Shown here: positions 7,985 to 16,998 of the stretch, piece after piece | Layout: each line of letters begins with the position of its first letter | Numbering within the stretch: position 1 is the stretch's first letter | Assembly: GCF_029893365.1 (NCBI RefSeq) | Contig: NZ_JARXUZ010000001.1 | Span: 1,116,001-1,180,000, forward strand | Source of the DNA: Cryobacterium sp. CG_9.6 | GTDB taxonomy: Bacteria > Actinomycetota > Actinomycetes > Actinomycetales > Microbacteriaceae | Length of the DNA: 64,000 nucleotides | Reading direction: 5' to 3' | Made by a program: the position numbers and the translations under genes | Notes under the pieces: generated by a model | The model's database searches: none | What the model was told of the DNA's origin: nothing | What the model saw: only the letters and a program-made list of their open reading frames with translations

Positions 7985-8537
7985 TTTGAACCCGCGTCGG
8001 CAGAGCGTTGATCCATCTGACGTCACCCCAGTTGTCTCTGATGCTGCTTTGGCGACGAACATCGTGGAAGGCGCACTAGTGCCGGTCCTTGTCTTGGATA
8101 CGTCCGTGCGGCCAGACTTGACGGAACTCATCCGCATCCATCAGCACATCGATGCCGGCGACATAGTCTTTGCGTGGGCTGCCAACGGCGACAATGTACA
8201 GCTCTTAATCGATTTCCTCCGGCCGGTCGAAGCAAGCGCGGTGATCCCGCTGTCAATCGAACGGCAAGCCATCCTTGTCGACATGATGCTCCAAGCGAAA
8301 GCAGTGTACCTGCAGGCGGGGAAACCCGGTGAGCGATTCCGCGACCATTTCTCTGACCCCAGAGTCCTTGTCGAGTTGCCTCATACCGGGATGGAAAAGT
8401 TATGGGACAACAAATTCCTACGCCAGATGGAAAAGGTCTTTCGGTCGCGAGGCCTGCGTCGGGCGGACGCTTCACAAGCGGCTTCAACCGCCCTCGTCGA
8501 CCTTCGGAAGCTCACGACAATTCGGATCCAGAGCTGA
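7977..8537 (+). CDS. Hypothetical protein overlapping the preceding gene
   Basis: A 186-residue protein. The TTG at 7977 is chosen because GGAG lies 5 nt upstream. No ATG or GTG in frame is near the region where protein-like sequence begins. The chain is mixed alpha/beta (VSDAALATNIVEGALVPVL ... IVFAWAANGDNVQLLIDFL) and lacks membrane segments. Function unknown. It is coupled to the upstream membrane protein and ends 150 bp before brxA. Confidence 0.5.
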   Translation: MGNLNPRRQSVDPSDVTPVVSDAALATNIVEGALVPVLVLDTSVRPDLTELIRIHQHIDAGDIVFAWAANGDNVQLLIDFLRPVEASAVIPLSIERQAILVDMMLQAKAVYLQAGKPGERFRDHFSDPRVLVELPHTGMEKLWDNKFLRQMEKVFRSRGLRRADASQAASTALVDLRKLTTIRIQS

Positions 8538-8687
8538 GCCGCCCGCCTGGGAAGTCTGCGATGCAATTCGTCTCCAGGCGATCCCCGGTGGATCCGATTA
8601 GCGCTGAGGCGCAACTGGTGACGCAAAGGCGTGTCCGGTAGTCACTGTAGTCTGAAAGACTTGCCTGAAATCGAGAGAAGGTAGCCA

Positions 8688-9314
8688 GTGGGGGATGTGA
8701 CTGCGCGTGCTTCGCGCTATCGACTCTCCTTCACTGTGGGCGGGCTCTTCTCCCAAGAGGCGATCATTGCGGCTCCTCTGTTCCTTCAGAGTGGCGACTG
8801 GCACGCAGTTCGATCAGCAATTGACGCGGACAATCTGCTTCAGGCACGTACTGTCTCGTCGGGGCGAAGACGCAGTCGCGAACTTGTTCAGCGACTCGCG
8901 GAGCTGACGCCGGAGGAGTTGGAACTGTTGATTGATGGGACGGCCACTGAACGTGGCTATCTGATGTGGTTGGCGACATGTCGACGGTACGATTTAGTTG
9001 GGGAGTTTGCGGAGGAAGTGGTCCGCGAAAGGTTCTTGGTCTTGACACCGACTCTTGAGCCTGAGCATTTCGAGTCGTTTTTACGGGGGAAATCTGTGTG
9101 GCATGAAGAATTGTCTTCGCTGGCCGAGTCGACGCGGCGCAAGCTGCGCACGACCGTGTATCTAATGTTGCGCGAGGCGGGGCTCTTGTCGGTCTCGGGC
9201 GAGATTTTGCGGTGTTTGCTCTCGCATCGGCTGGCGGGAGTGTTTGACAAGCGCACGCCGAGTGATGTTCGTTTCTTCCCGGTGACGGTTGAAATGGCAC
9301 GAGGTGGACGGTGA
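8688..9314 (+). CDS. brxA: BREX protein BrxA (DUF1819)
   Basis: A 208-residue protein in the first position of a six-gene type 1 BREX operon, matching BrxA in length and position. BrxA proteins are small, all-helical and DNA-binding. The sequence has the expected helical, Arg/Glu/Leu-rich character (RRSRELVQRLAELTPEELEL). Start GTG at 8688 has AGAAGG 6 nt upstream. The stop overlaps the next start as GTGA, indicating coupled translation with brxB. Confidence 0.85.
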   Translation: MGDVTARASRYRLSFTVGGLFSQEAIIAAPLFLQSGDWHAVRSAIDADNLLQARTVSSGRRRSRELVQRLAELTPEELELLIDGTATERGYLMWLATCRRYDLVGEFAEEVVRERFLVLTPTLEPEHFESFLRGKSVWHEELSSLAESTRRKLRTTVYLMLREAGLLSVSGEILRCLLSHRLAGVFDKRTPSDVRFFPVTVEMARGGR

Positions 9315-9910
9315 AGGATATGAACTTGTCGAAGCAGGAAGAGCACCTTTTCTCGGTGCTCAGTGGTCAGCGATTCCTGCGGATGGAGGGCCTCAGCAAT
9401 GAAGTTCCGTTTTTCATCTACCCGTACGACGCCGAGGATGCGCTCGCGGTCGCTGACTCCAAGAAGCGGATCAAGAGGCGGTTGGCGAACAAGGGCATCG
9501 AGGTTCGCGAGGTGAACCTCTATGACCTGTCGGTGGAGATACTCAAGGTGCGCGGAGACTGGGATGAAGTGCTCGAAGTCGAGCCGCAGCTGGACAAGGC
9601 CGAATTCACGGAGATGCTGCAATCGATGCTCAATCCACAGCAGCATCTGGCTCCGGCGATCCGAGAGAAGATCGCCGACGGCGCCTTCGACATACTCTTC
9701 CTCACGGGCATCGGCGAGGTGTTTCCGTACATACGCTCGCACAACGTGCTGAACAACTTGCAGAGTGTGGTCAGTGGCAAGCCGATGCTCATGTTCTTCC
9801 CGGGACGGTACGAGCAGTCCGACACCCTCGGGTCATCGCTCGTCCTGTTCGGACAATTGATGGACGACCAGTACTACCGAGCCAAGAACATCTTGGAACA
9901 GGAGGCTTGA
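9311..9910 (+). CDS. brxB: BREX protein BrxB (DUF1788)
   Basis: A 199-residue protein with the features of DUF1788: a conserved early GLSNEVPFFIYPYD region, a central LFLTGIGEVFPYIRSHNVLNNL segment (residues about 136-157), and a C-terminal PMLMFFPGRYEQ. BrxB is an essential core BREX component. It starts with GTG overlapping the brxA stop by 4 bp. An ATG 9 nt further in is an alternative start. brxC begins 4 nt after its stop. Confidence 0.9.
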   Translation: MKDMNLSKQEEHLFSVLSGQRFLRMEGLSNEVPFFIYPYDAEDALAVADSKKRIKRRLANKGIEVREVNLYDLSVEILKVRGDWDEVLEVEPQLDKAEFTEMLQSMLNPQQHLAPAIREKIADGAFDILFLTGIGEVFPYIRSHNVLNNLQSVVSGKPMLMFFPGRYEQSDTLGSSLVLFGQLMDDQYYRAKNILEQEA

Positions 9911-9914
9911 CTCG

Positions 9915-12900
9915 ATGAATCACAACGCGATCTTCGCCAAGGACGTGCAGCGCCCGATTGAGGGTGTTATTAAGGCTGATGACACCGCTCACCTCAGCAC
10001 AGAGGTCGACGAGTACGTCTTGACGAATGAGGCAGCCAAGGGCCTGGAACTTCTGCTCGAGGCCTACACGAACTACTCCAACGCTAACGGCGTGTGGATC
10101 TCGGGTTTCTTTGGCTCGGGCAAGTCGCACCTACTCAAGATGCTCGCCCACCTACTCGGTGATGTAGAGGGACAAGACTTCGCGCGCGAGCGCGTTTCTG
10201 AGAGCTTCGGTGTGAAGGCACATGGAGCGTTCTTACCCGCCCTGCTCGGGAAGGCCGCCCGGATCCCGGCGAAGAGCCTCCTGTTCAACATCGACCAAAA
10301 AGCGAACCTAATCAGCAAGGACCAGTCGGATGCCCTTCTGAAGGTGTTCGTGAAGGTTTTCGATGAGTCTCGTGGTTACTACGGCGACCAAGGGCACATT
10401 GCCCGATTTGAGTGCCAGATGGACGAGGAAGGACAGCTGGAGGCGTTCAAGGAAGCCTTCCATTCCATCTCGGGCCGAGACTGGATCAAACGTCGAGCAA
10501 GCTTCGGGCTCCCGACGGTTCGCAAGCAGGTCAATGAGGCCTATGCGCAGGTCACTGGCGTGGATATTTCGAGCGCTCCGGACATCCTTGCGACCTATCA
10601 GGCAACCTATGCGGTCTCGATCGAGGACTTCGCCGCTGAGGTGAAGGCGTGGATCGACAAGCAGGAACCCGGTTACCGGCTGAACTTCTACGTCGACGAG
10701 GTAGGGCAATTCATCGGGTCGAACACGCACCTGATGCTGAACTTGCAGACGATTGCGGAATCTCTGAACACAAAGTGCCAGGGTCGGGCGTGGGTGTTCG
10801 TAACGTCGCAAGAGGACATGGACAAGGTCGTCGGCGACCGCACCAAGCAGCAAGGCAACGACTTCTCGAAGATCCAGGCCCGATTCAAGACCCGGGTGAA
10901 GTTGACGAGCGCCGATGTCGAAGAAGTAATTCGCAAGCGCCTGCTGGAGAAGAACACGCAGGGCGCTATTGCGCTCAGCGCGATTTACGCGGCGGAGTCA
11001 GCCAACTTCAAGACCCTGTTCGATTTTGTCGACGGCGCGAAGACGTACCGCAACTACACGGATGAAAGCCACTTCGTCGGGACATACCCGTTCGTGAGCT
11101 ACCAGTTCCCGCTGTTCCAGGCGGCGATCGAGGGCATCTCCGATCACAATGTTTTCGAGGGTCGCAACAGCTCAGTCGGTGAGCGGTCGATGCTCGGCGT
11201 CGTGCAGCAGGTTGCTAAAGACATCGGCGACGTCGAGGTCGGTACGCTCGCCACCTTCGACCACATGTTCGCGGGTATCCGCGCCTCGCTAAAGTCAGCC
11301 GCGCAACGTTCGATCGATGTTGCCGAGCGCAACCTCGACAACGAGCTGGCCGTGCGCCTACTCAAGGCGTTGTTCTTGATCAAGTACGTCGAGAGCTTCC
11401 AGGCCACCGCGCGCAACCTCACCGTGCTGGTCTACGACCGGTTCGGCCTGGATCTGCCCGCTCTGGCGAAGCAGGTGCAGGATGCTCTGACGCTGCTGGA
11501 GACCCAGACGTACGTGCAGCGCAGTGGCAACATCTACGAGTACCTGACCAACGAGGAGCAAATGATCGAGGAGGAAATCAAGAACGTCGAGATCGACGCC
11601 TCAGAGGTCCCCGGTCGCCTGTTCAAGATTCTCGCTCAGGATGTCGTGCGCACAAGCAAGCTGCGATACGCAAAGAATGGGCAAGATTTCGCCTTCGGCT
11701 ACAAGCTCGACGACCAGGTATACGGGCAGCAGCGCGAGCTGTCGGTGCACTTCATCACCCCTGAGTATCCGTACGACGCCCAGACGATCCGGGCACACAG
11801 CACCGGGAAGGATGAGCTCCGCGTGATCCTTGAGCCCGATGAACGGGTGCTCTCGGATCTTCGGTTGCTCATCAAGACCGAGAAGTACACCAAGCGCAAG
11901 CAGACTACTTCCCTCTCGGCGGTCGAAGACCAGATCCTGCGCTCGAAAGCCGCGCTGAACGTAGAGCGCGAGAAGGAGCTCATCGAGCGCATCCGTCGCG
12001 CGGTAGGCAAGGCCGACCTTGTGATCAACGCAGCCGACGTTGCCTCGGGCTCGCAGGACGCGATCGCGCGGGTCACCGATGGGTTCCAGAACCTTATCGC
12101 CCGCACCTACACTCAGCTCAGTCTGCTCGGCGGCACGTGCTACACGGAACAGCAGGTCGGCGGGTTCGCCAACCCCGACCAGTCGGGGCTGATCGATGAT
12201 CCGTCCTTGTCGAAGCTCGCCGCGCCCGGTGAGGAGGTTCTCTCGCACGTACTTCGACGCGACCGACTCGGCGAGCAGGTCACCGTGAAGTCGATCGTCG
12301 ACACCTTCCAGACCAAACCGTATGGTTGGGATCTCGCCTCGATCGAGGTCGTGATCGCTTGGCTCGTCGGGGCCTCGAAGATCACTCTCACCGTTGATGC
12401 GAACGCCCTCAAGCGCAGCGAGGCAGCCGGCGTGCTTCGCAACACGCAGAAGCACTCGCACACCGTCGTTGGGCCGCAGAAGACGTTCGACGAGCGTAAG
12501 GTCGCTGCGTTCCGCTCCTTTTGCACCGATTTCTTCGACGAGGCCACAGCGCCCAGAGACTCGCTCGAACTCGCCCGCCACGGTAGCGATAAGTTGCGCG
12601 GCAAGCTCGACGAACTGAAGGCGCGGGTGACCGGATCCAGGTACCCGTTCGTGTCCCAGCTTGCTGGGTCGATCTCGATTCTTGAGCAGGTGGTCGGTAA
12701 GCCCGACGAATGGTACCTGTCTGAGTTCGCACTCGGCGATGAGCTCCGCGACGCCAAGGAGAGCGTGATTGATCCCATCCAGGCGTTCCTCGGCGGTGGG
12801 CAGCGAGTGATTTTTGACGACGCGGCCGAACTGTTGCGGTCGAACGTCAGCAACCTCGGGTATCTCCCCGCAGACAGCGGCGAGGAGGTCACGGCTTTGC

Positions 12901-13409
12901 TCGGTGACCCTCAGGCGTTTCGCGGCAACCGCATGGCTCAACTCAAGCAGGTAGCCGACGCCCTCCGAGCTCGCATCGACGCGGTCCTCGCGGCGAACCG
13001 TGCAGCGGCTATTGCCGAGATCGAGGCACGAAGGACTTCGCTACGCGGCAGCACGATCTACCGCGACGCAACTGACGACGCGCAACTGCGCGTCATCAGG
13101 ACGGTCGACCAGCTGATCGCCCGCATCAGCGGCGAGCGGCAGATCGCGCTCGCCCGCGAACTGGGGAATGGCTTCGAGGAGGACGTCTACCCCTCGCTGC
13201 TCGACCAGCTTGCCGCTGCCCCTCGCGTTACCGGTGGGACTGACGATCCGCCACCTTTGCCGATTAAGCGGACCGTCTCGGTCAAGACGATCACGGCCAC
13301 CGGCGTGCACGGCGTGCTGGAAACGTCCGAGGACGTCGACCGGTACGTCGCAGCACTTCGAGCGTCGCTAATCGACGCCCTCAACAACGGAAAGCGGATC
13401 GCCCTGTAA
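9915..13409 (+). CDS. brxC: BREX protein BrxC, large P-loop ATPase
   Basis: A 1164-residue protein, the normal size for BrxC/PglY. A Walker A motif GFFGSGKS lies at residues 64-71 and a Walker B-type strand LNFYVDEVG at about 256-264, so the AAA+ fold is N-terminal. The rest is long and helical, as in other BrxC proteins. BrxC is an essential core component required for both methylation and phage exclusion. ATG at 9915 follows the brxB stop by 4 nt. Codon use is uniform with neighbouring brx genes, suggesting the operon was acquired as one block. Confidence 0.93.
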   Translation: MNHNAIFAKDVQRPIEGVIKADDTAHLSTEVDEYVLTNEAAKGLELLLEAYTNYSNANGVWISGFFGSGKSHLLKMLAHLLGDVEGQDFARERVSESFGVKAHGAFLPALLGKAARIPAKSLLFNIDQKANLISKDQSDALLKVFVKVFDESRGYYGDQGHIARFECQMDEEGQLEAFKEAFHSISGRDWIKRRASFGLPTVRKQVNEAYAQVTGVDISSAPDILATYQATYAVSIEDFAAEVKAWIDKQEPGYRLNFYVDEVGQFIGSNTHLMLNLQTIAESLNTKCQGRAWVFVTSQEDMDKVVGDRTKQQGNDFSKIQARFKTRVKLTSADVEEVIRKRLLEKNTQGAIALSAIYAAESANFKTLFDFVDGAKTYRNYTDESHFVGTYPFVSYQFPLFQAAIEGISDHNVFEGRNSSVGERSMLGVVQQVAKDIGDVEVGTLATFDHMFAGIRASLKSAAQRSIDVAERNLDNELAVRLLKALFLIKYVESFQATARNLTVLVYDRFGLDLPALAKQVQDALTLLETQTYVQRSGNIYEYLTNEEQMIEEEIKNVEIDASEVPGRLFKILAQDVVRTSKLRYAKNGQDFAFGYKLDDQVYGQQRELSVHFITPEYPYDAQTIRAHSTGKDELRVILEPDERVLSDLRLLIKTEKYTKRKQTTSLSAVEDQILRSKAALNVEREKELIERIRRAVGKADLVINAADVASGSQDAIARVTDGFQNLIARTYTQLSLLGGTCYTEQQVGGFANPDQSGLIDDPSLSKLAAPGEEVLSHVLRRDRLGEQVTVKSIVDTFQTKPYGWDLASIEVVIAWLVGASKITLTVDANALKRSEAAGVLRNTQKHSHTVVGPQKTFDERKVAAFRSFCTDFFDEATAPRDSLELARHGSDKLRGKLDELKARVTGSRYPFVSQLAGSISILEQVVGKPDEWYLSEFALGDELRDAKESVIDPIQAFLGGGQRVIFDDAAELLRSNVSNLGYLPADSGEEVTALLGDPQAFRGNRMAQLKQVADALRARIDAVLAANRAAAIAEIEARRTSLRGSTIYRDATDDAQLRVIRTVDQLIARISGERQIALARELGNGFEEDVYPSLLDQLAAAPRVTGGTDDPPPLPIKRTVSVKTITATGVHGVLETSEDVDRYVAALRASLIDALNNGKRIAL

Positions 13410-13422
13410 TGGAAAAGACACA

Positions 13423-16400
13423 GTGATGGAAACCGCACCCCTCAAATCCTTCGCCACTTGGGCGCGCACGGCCCTGATCCGTGAAGTCAACGCGCGCATC
13501 GTCGCGGTGCTCGCTCCGGCATCCAAGGATCGAGTCGAAAGTGCCAGCGCGGTCGCCGCACTCGAACGCGACATTGCGGCTGCGGGCGGCGACGAAACGG
13601 GTCGGGCCGCCGTCGTTGACAAGGTCGCCTACACCTGGTTCAACCGCATCATCGCGCTGCGGTTCATGGACGCCAATGGCTACACCGGCATCGGTATCGT
13701 CTCGCCCGCACGTGGGCAGACCACCGGGCAAACCGAGGTATTGGCCGACGCGAAGCGTGCCAACATCGACCCCGCCGTCGTCACAAACAAGCGCACCATC
13801 GAAACGATCACGGCGCTGCTCGACGGCACGCGGCGCAGCGACGACCCGCAAGGCGAGGCATACGCTCTACTGCTGGCCGAGTACTGCCGCCACTGGAACC
13901 GCTCGATGCCGTTCATGTTCGAGCGCGAAGGCGACTATACCGAGTTGCTCATCCCCGCCAACCTCCTCGCCGACGACTCCGTGCTCGCCCGCGCAGTTAC
14001 CGTTCTTACCGAGGACGTCTGCCAGGATGTCGAGGTCATTGGCTGGCTCTACCAGTTCTACATCTCGGAGCGGAAGGACGAGGTAATCGCTGGGTTCAAG
14101 AAGAACAAGAAGGCGGGCGCCGCCGAGATTCCGGCTGCGACCCAGCTCTTCACCCCGCACTGGATCGTCCGCTATCTCGTTGAGAATACCGTCGGAAGGC
14201 TCTGGCTGCTCAACCGACCGAGCTCCCGAATCGCTGAGCAGATGGTGTATTACATCAAGCCGGTTGATGAAGAGAGCGATTTCGTCAAGATCGCCACTCC
14301 TGAGGAACTGAAAATTATCGACCCTGCAGCAGGGTCAGGCCACATGCTCACCTATGCATTTGACCTCCTCTACGCGATTTATGAGGAAGAGGGCTACGCG
14401 CCCGCCGACATTCCCGAGCTAATTCTGCGGCACAACCTTTATGGGGCCGAGATCGACCCCCGTTCGGGCGCTCTGGCGGCGTTCGCGCTCGCGATGAAGG
14501 CGCGGGCGAAGCAGCGAACATTCCTCGCAAAGGGCACCCAGCCGAACATCTGCTCGCTGGAGGCGATCCGCTTTGACCAGGCAGAACTTGACTTCCTCTG
14601 GTCCCTCACCGGAGGTGCAAACATCTCTCGGGCTGGCGCGGACGAGTTTTGGCTCACTTTCGAGCACGCCGATACTTTTGGGTCACTCATCCGGCCGAAC
14701 GGGGCGCTCGAAGGACAGGTGCGCGCCGCGATTGAGACAGCTGACTCCGACGACCTGCTGACTGGGCCAACAGTCACGAAGGCGGCTAAGGTGCTTGCAC
14801 AAGCCGCCTACCTATTGCGGCAGTATGGCGTGGTCATCGCCAATCCGCCGTACATGGGCATCGGGAACATGGGCGAGCAACTGACTGCGTGGGTCAAGCA
14901 GAACTACCCCGATGAACGTCAGGACTTGTACGGCTGTTTCGTCGCCGCTGGTATTTCACTGGCCTCGAGCGGTGCCGTCGTTGGGATGATCACGGGTGAC
15001 ACCTGGTTGTCGATCAAGAGCTTTGAGGGTCTCCGTGTGCGGCTGTTAACTCGGGCACGACTCGAGGCATTGGTCCACATCCACGATGTCTCGAACCACT
15101 CGGACATCTTCGGCGCGAACACCGCATTCGTCGTCACCGTAGGAGCACGTGCATCGGCACGCACTGTGTTCATCCACCTGAGCGACCTGAGCCAAGAGTT
15201 GAAGAAACAGAAGCTCCTCGCGGCCCAGCGCGACCAGGGGGTGCCTTGGCGCTACGACGTCGACGCATCCATTTTTCAAGCGCTGCCAGGAACGGTACTG
15301 GCCTTCCGGTTGCCCGGCAAGCTCCAGGAGTCATTTGCGGCAGGTGTACTCCTGGGCGATCGCTATTCCGCAATGAACGGAATGACGACCGGCGAGAACG
15401 CGCGCTTCCTTCGCCTCTGGTACGAAGTGTCGGCCGATCGCACAATGCTCGATGCGGCGGATGCAGCGGAGGCCCTCGTTAGTGGTGTCCGGTGGTTCCC
15501 TTACAACAAGGGCGGCGGCTATCGAAAGTGGTACGGCAACGCAGAGTATTTGATCAATTGGGAAGACGACGGCCGCGACGTCATTGGGAACGGCCGGGCC
15601 TTCACGCGGGGACGCAAGTACTACTTTCGACCGATGGTCTCCTGGGGGAAGGTGAGCAGCGGTGCCCCATCTTTTCGGTACTATCCACCCGGATTCCTGT
15701 TCGATGTTGCGGGTACTGCTATGTTCCGCGAACCCGAAGTGGAACTCCTCGACGCGCTTAGCTTTTGCAACTCGGTCGTGGCTCAGCACTTCCTTGCTGC
15801 ACTGTCGCCAACCCTCAATTACGAGTCAGGCCAGATCTCGTCCCTCCCGCTGCTTCCCGGCCCCAAAGAGCGTAGGCGTGAGATCGCTCGCCAATTGGTC
15901 GCGATCGCGAAGGCTGATTGGGACAGCGATGAGACCGCGTGGGGATTCGAACGCCCCTCGCTGCTCGGCGGTGTGCTGCCGACAGAGCTACGCAGTGCCT
16001 TCCGAATCGCTGAGGAATCGTCTCGCGCCACAACCAGCGTCGTCCAAACGCTCGAAGAAGAGAACAACGCACTGCTTATTACGGATTACGGGATCGACGG
16101 TGACGTTCCCCCTGACGTCGCGAGCGACCGTATTGCGCTTCGAGGCAACGCGGTCAACCGTTTCGGTGCAGGACGCACTGAGTCCCAGTACTCGGAGTTG
16201 GCTACGGCCGCGAGAGTATCGGATCTCATCTCGTATGCTGTCGGTTGCATGCTGGGCCGGTTCAGCCTCGATGAGCCGGGGCTGATCCTCGCCAACCAGG
16301 GCGACACGCTGCGGAACTATGTGGCGAAGGTGGCGATCCCGTCGTTTCTTCCCGACAAGGACAACGTCATCCCGATCGTGGACGGCGACTGGTTCGAGGA

Positions 16401-16998
16401 CGACATCGTGGCGCGGTTCCGGCAGTTCCTGCGGATCGCGTTCGGTGAGCAGCACTTCGAGGAAAACCTGCGCTTCGTTACCGAGTCGCTCGGTGTGAAG
16501 GATCTGCGTGACTACTTCGTGAAGTCGTTCTACAAGGACCACGTCCAGCGGTATAAGAAGCGCCCGATCTATTGGCTGTTCTCAAGCCCGATGGGCTCGT
16601 TTAATGCGCTCATCTACATGCACCGCTACACGCCATCGACGGTCTCGACGGTGCTGAACGAGTATCTGCGTGAGTTTAAGGCGAAGCTGGAGGCCAGCCG
16701 GCAGCATCAGGAGCGCCTCGCACTAGGTACAGGAGCGCCCCGCGAGAAGGCCGCGGCCCAAAAGGAGGTCGATCGCATGCGCAAGGTGCTGCTCGAACTC
16801 GACGAGTACGAGCACGACGTGCTCTACCCACTCGCCACTCAGCAGCTTGCCATCGACCTCGACGATGGCGTCCTAGTGAACTACCTGCGCTTTGGGGGCG
16901 CTCTCGCGCCGATCCCCGAAATTGAGAAGAAGCGGGCCGAGGTCGAATCGTGGTCATGGCCTCAACACCAGCGGAGGGGCGAAGTCGATCATGGCTGA
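13423..16998 (+). CDS. pglX: BREX adenine-specific DNA methyltransferase PglX
   Basis: A 1191-residue protein. Methyltransferase motif I is DPAAGSGHM with its Asp at about residue 300, and the catalytic motif IV is NPPY at 474-477, which marks an N6-adenine methyltransferase. A substrate-recognition region and a C-terminal helical part follow. PglX marks host DNA in BREX and so distinguishes it from phage DNA. A GTG (13423) and an ATG (13426) are both possible starts. The 3' end overlaps pglZ by 8 bp. Confidence 0.95.
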   Translation: MMETAPLKSFATWARTALIREVNARIVAVLAPASKDRVESASAVAALERDIAAAGGDETGRAAVVDKVAYTWFNRIIALRFMDANGYTGIGIVSPARGQTTGQTEVLADAKRANIDPAVVTNKRTIETITALLDGTRRSDDPQGEAYALLLAEYCRHWNRSMPFMFEREGDYTELLIPANLLADDSVLARAVTVLTEDVCQDVEVIGWLYQFYISERKDEVIAGFKKNKKAGAAEIPAATQLFTPHWIVRYLVENTVGRLWLLNRPSSRIAEQMVYYIKPVDEESDFVKIATPEELKIIDPAAGSGHMLTYAFDLLYAIYEEEGYAPADIPELILRHNLYGAEIDPRSGALAAFALAMKARAKQRTFLAKGTQPNICSLEAIRFDQAELDFLWSLTGGANISRAGADEFWLTFEHADTFGSLIRPNGALEGQVRAAIETADSDDLLTGPTVTKAAKVLAQAAYLLRQYGVVIANPPYMGIGNMGEQLTAWVKQNYPDERQDLYGCFVAAGISLASSGAVVGMITGDTWLSIKSFEGLRVRLLTRARLEALVHIHDVSNHSDIFGANTAFVVTVGARASARTVFIHLSDLSQELKKQKLLAAQRDQGVPWRYDVDASIFQALPGTVLAFRLPGKLQESFAAGVLLGDRYSAMNGMTTGENARFLRLWYEVSADRTMLDAADAAEALVSGVRWFPYNKGGGYRKWYGNAEYLINWEDDGRDVIGNGRAFTRGRKYYFRPMVSWGKVSSGAPSFRYYPPGFLFDVAGTAMFREPEVELLDALSFCNSVVAQHFLAALSPTLNYESGQISSLPLLPGPKERRREIARQLVAIAKADWDSDETAWGFERPSLLGGVLPTELRSAFRIAEESSRATTSVVQTLEEENNALLITDYGIDGDVPPDVASDRIALRGNAVNRFGAGRTESQYSELATAARVSDLISYAVGCMLGRFSLDEPGLILANQGDTLRNYVAKVAIPSFLPDKDNVIPIVDGDWFEDDIVARFRQFLRIAFGEQHFEENLRFVTESLGVKDLRDYFVKSFYKDHVQRYKKRPIYWLFSSPMGSFNALIYMHRYTPSTVSTVLNEYLREFKAKLEASRQHQERLALGTGAPREKAAAQKEVDRMRKVLLELDEYEHDVLYPLATQQLAIDLDDGVLVNYLRFGGALAPIPEIEKKRAEVESWSWPQHQRRGEVDHG

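Noticed and set aside
11601..12941. 446-residue open frame on the minus strand within brxC
   Set aside because: It is the antisense of a clear BrxC coding frame. High GC third positions create long antisense frames.
9915..13409. BREX type 2 (Pgl) assignment
   Set aside because: There is no pglW kinase or brxD/brxHI; the order brxA-brxB-brxC-pglX-pglZ-brxL is type 1.
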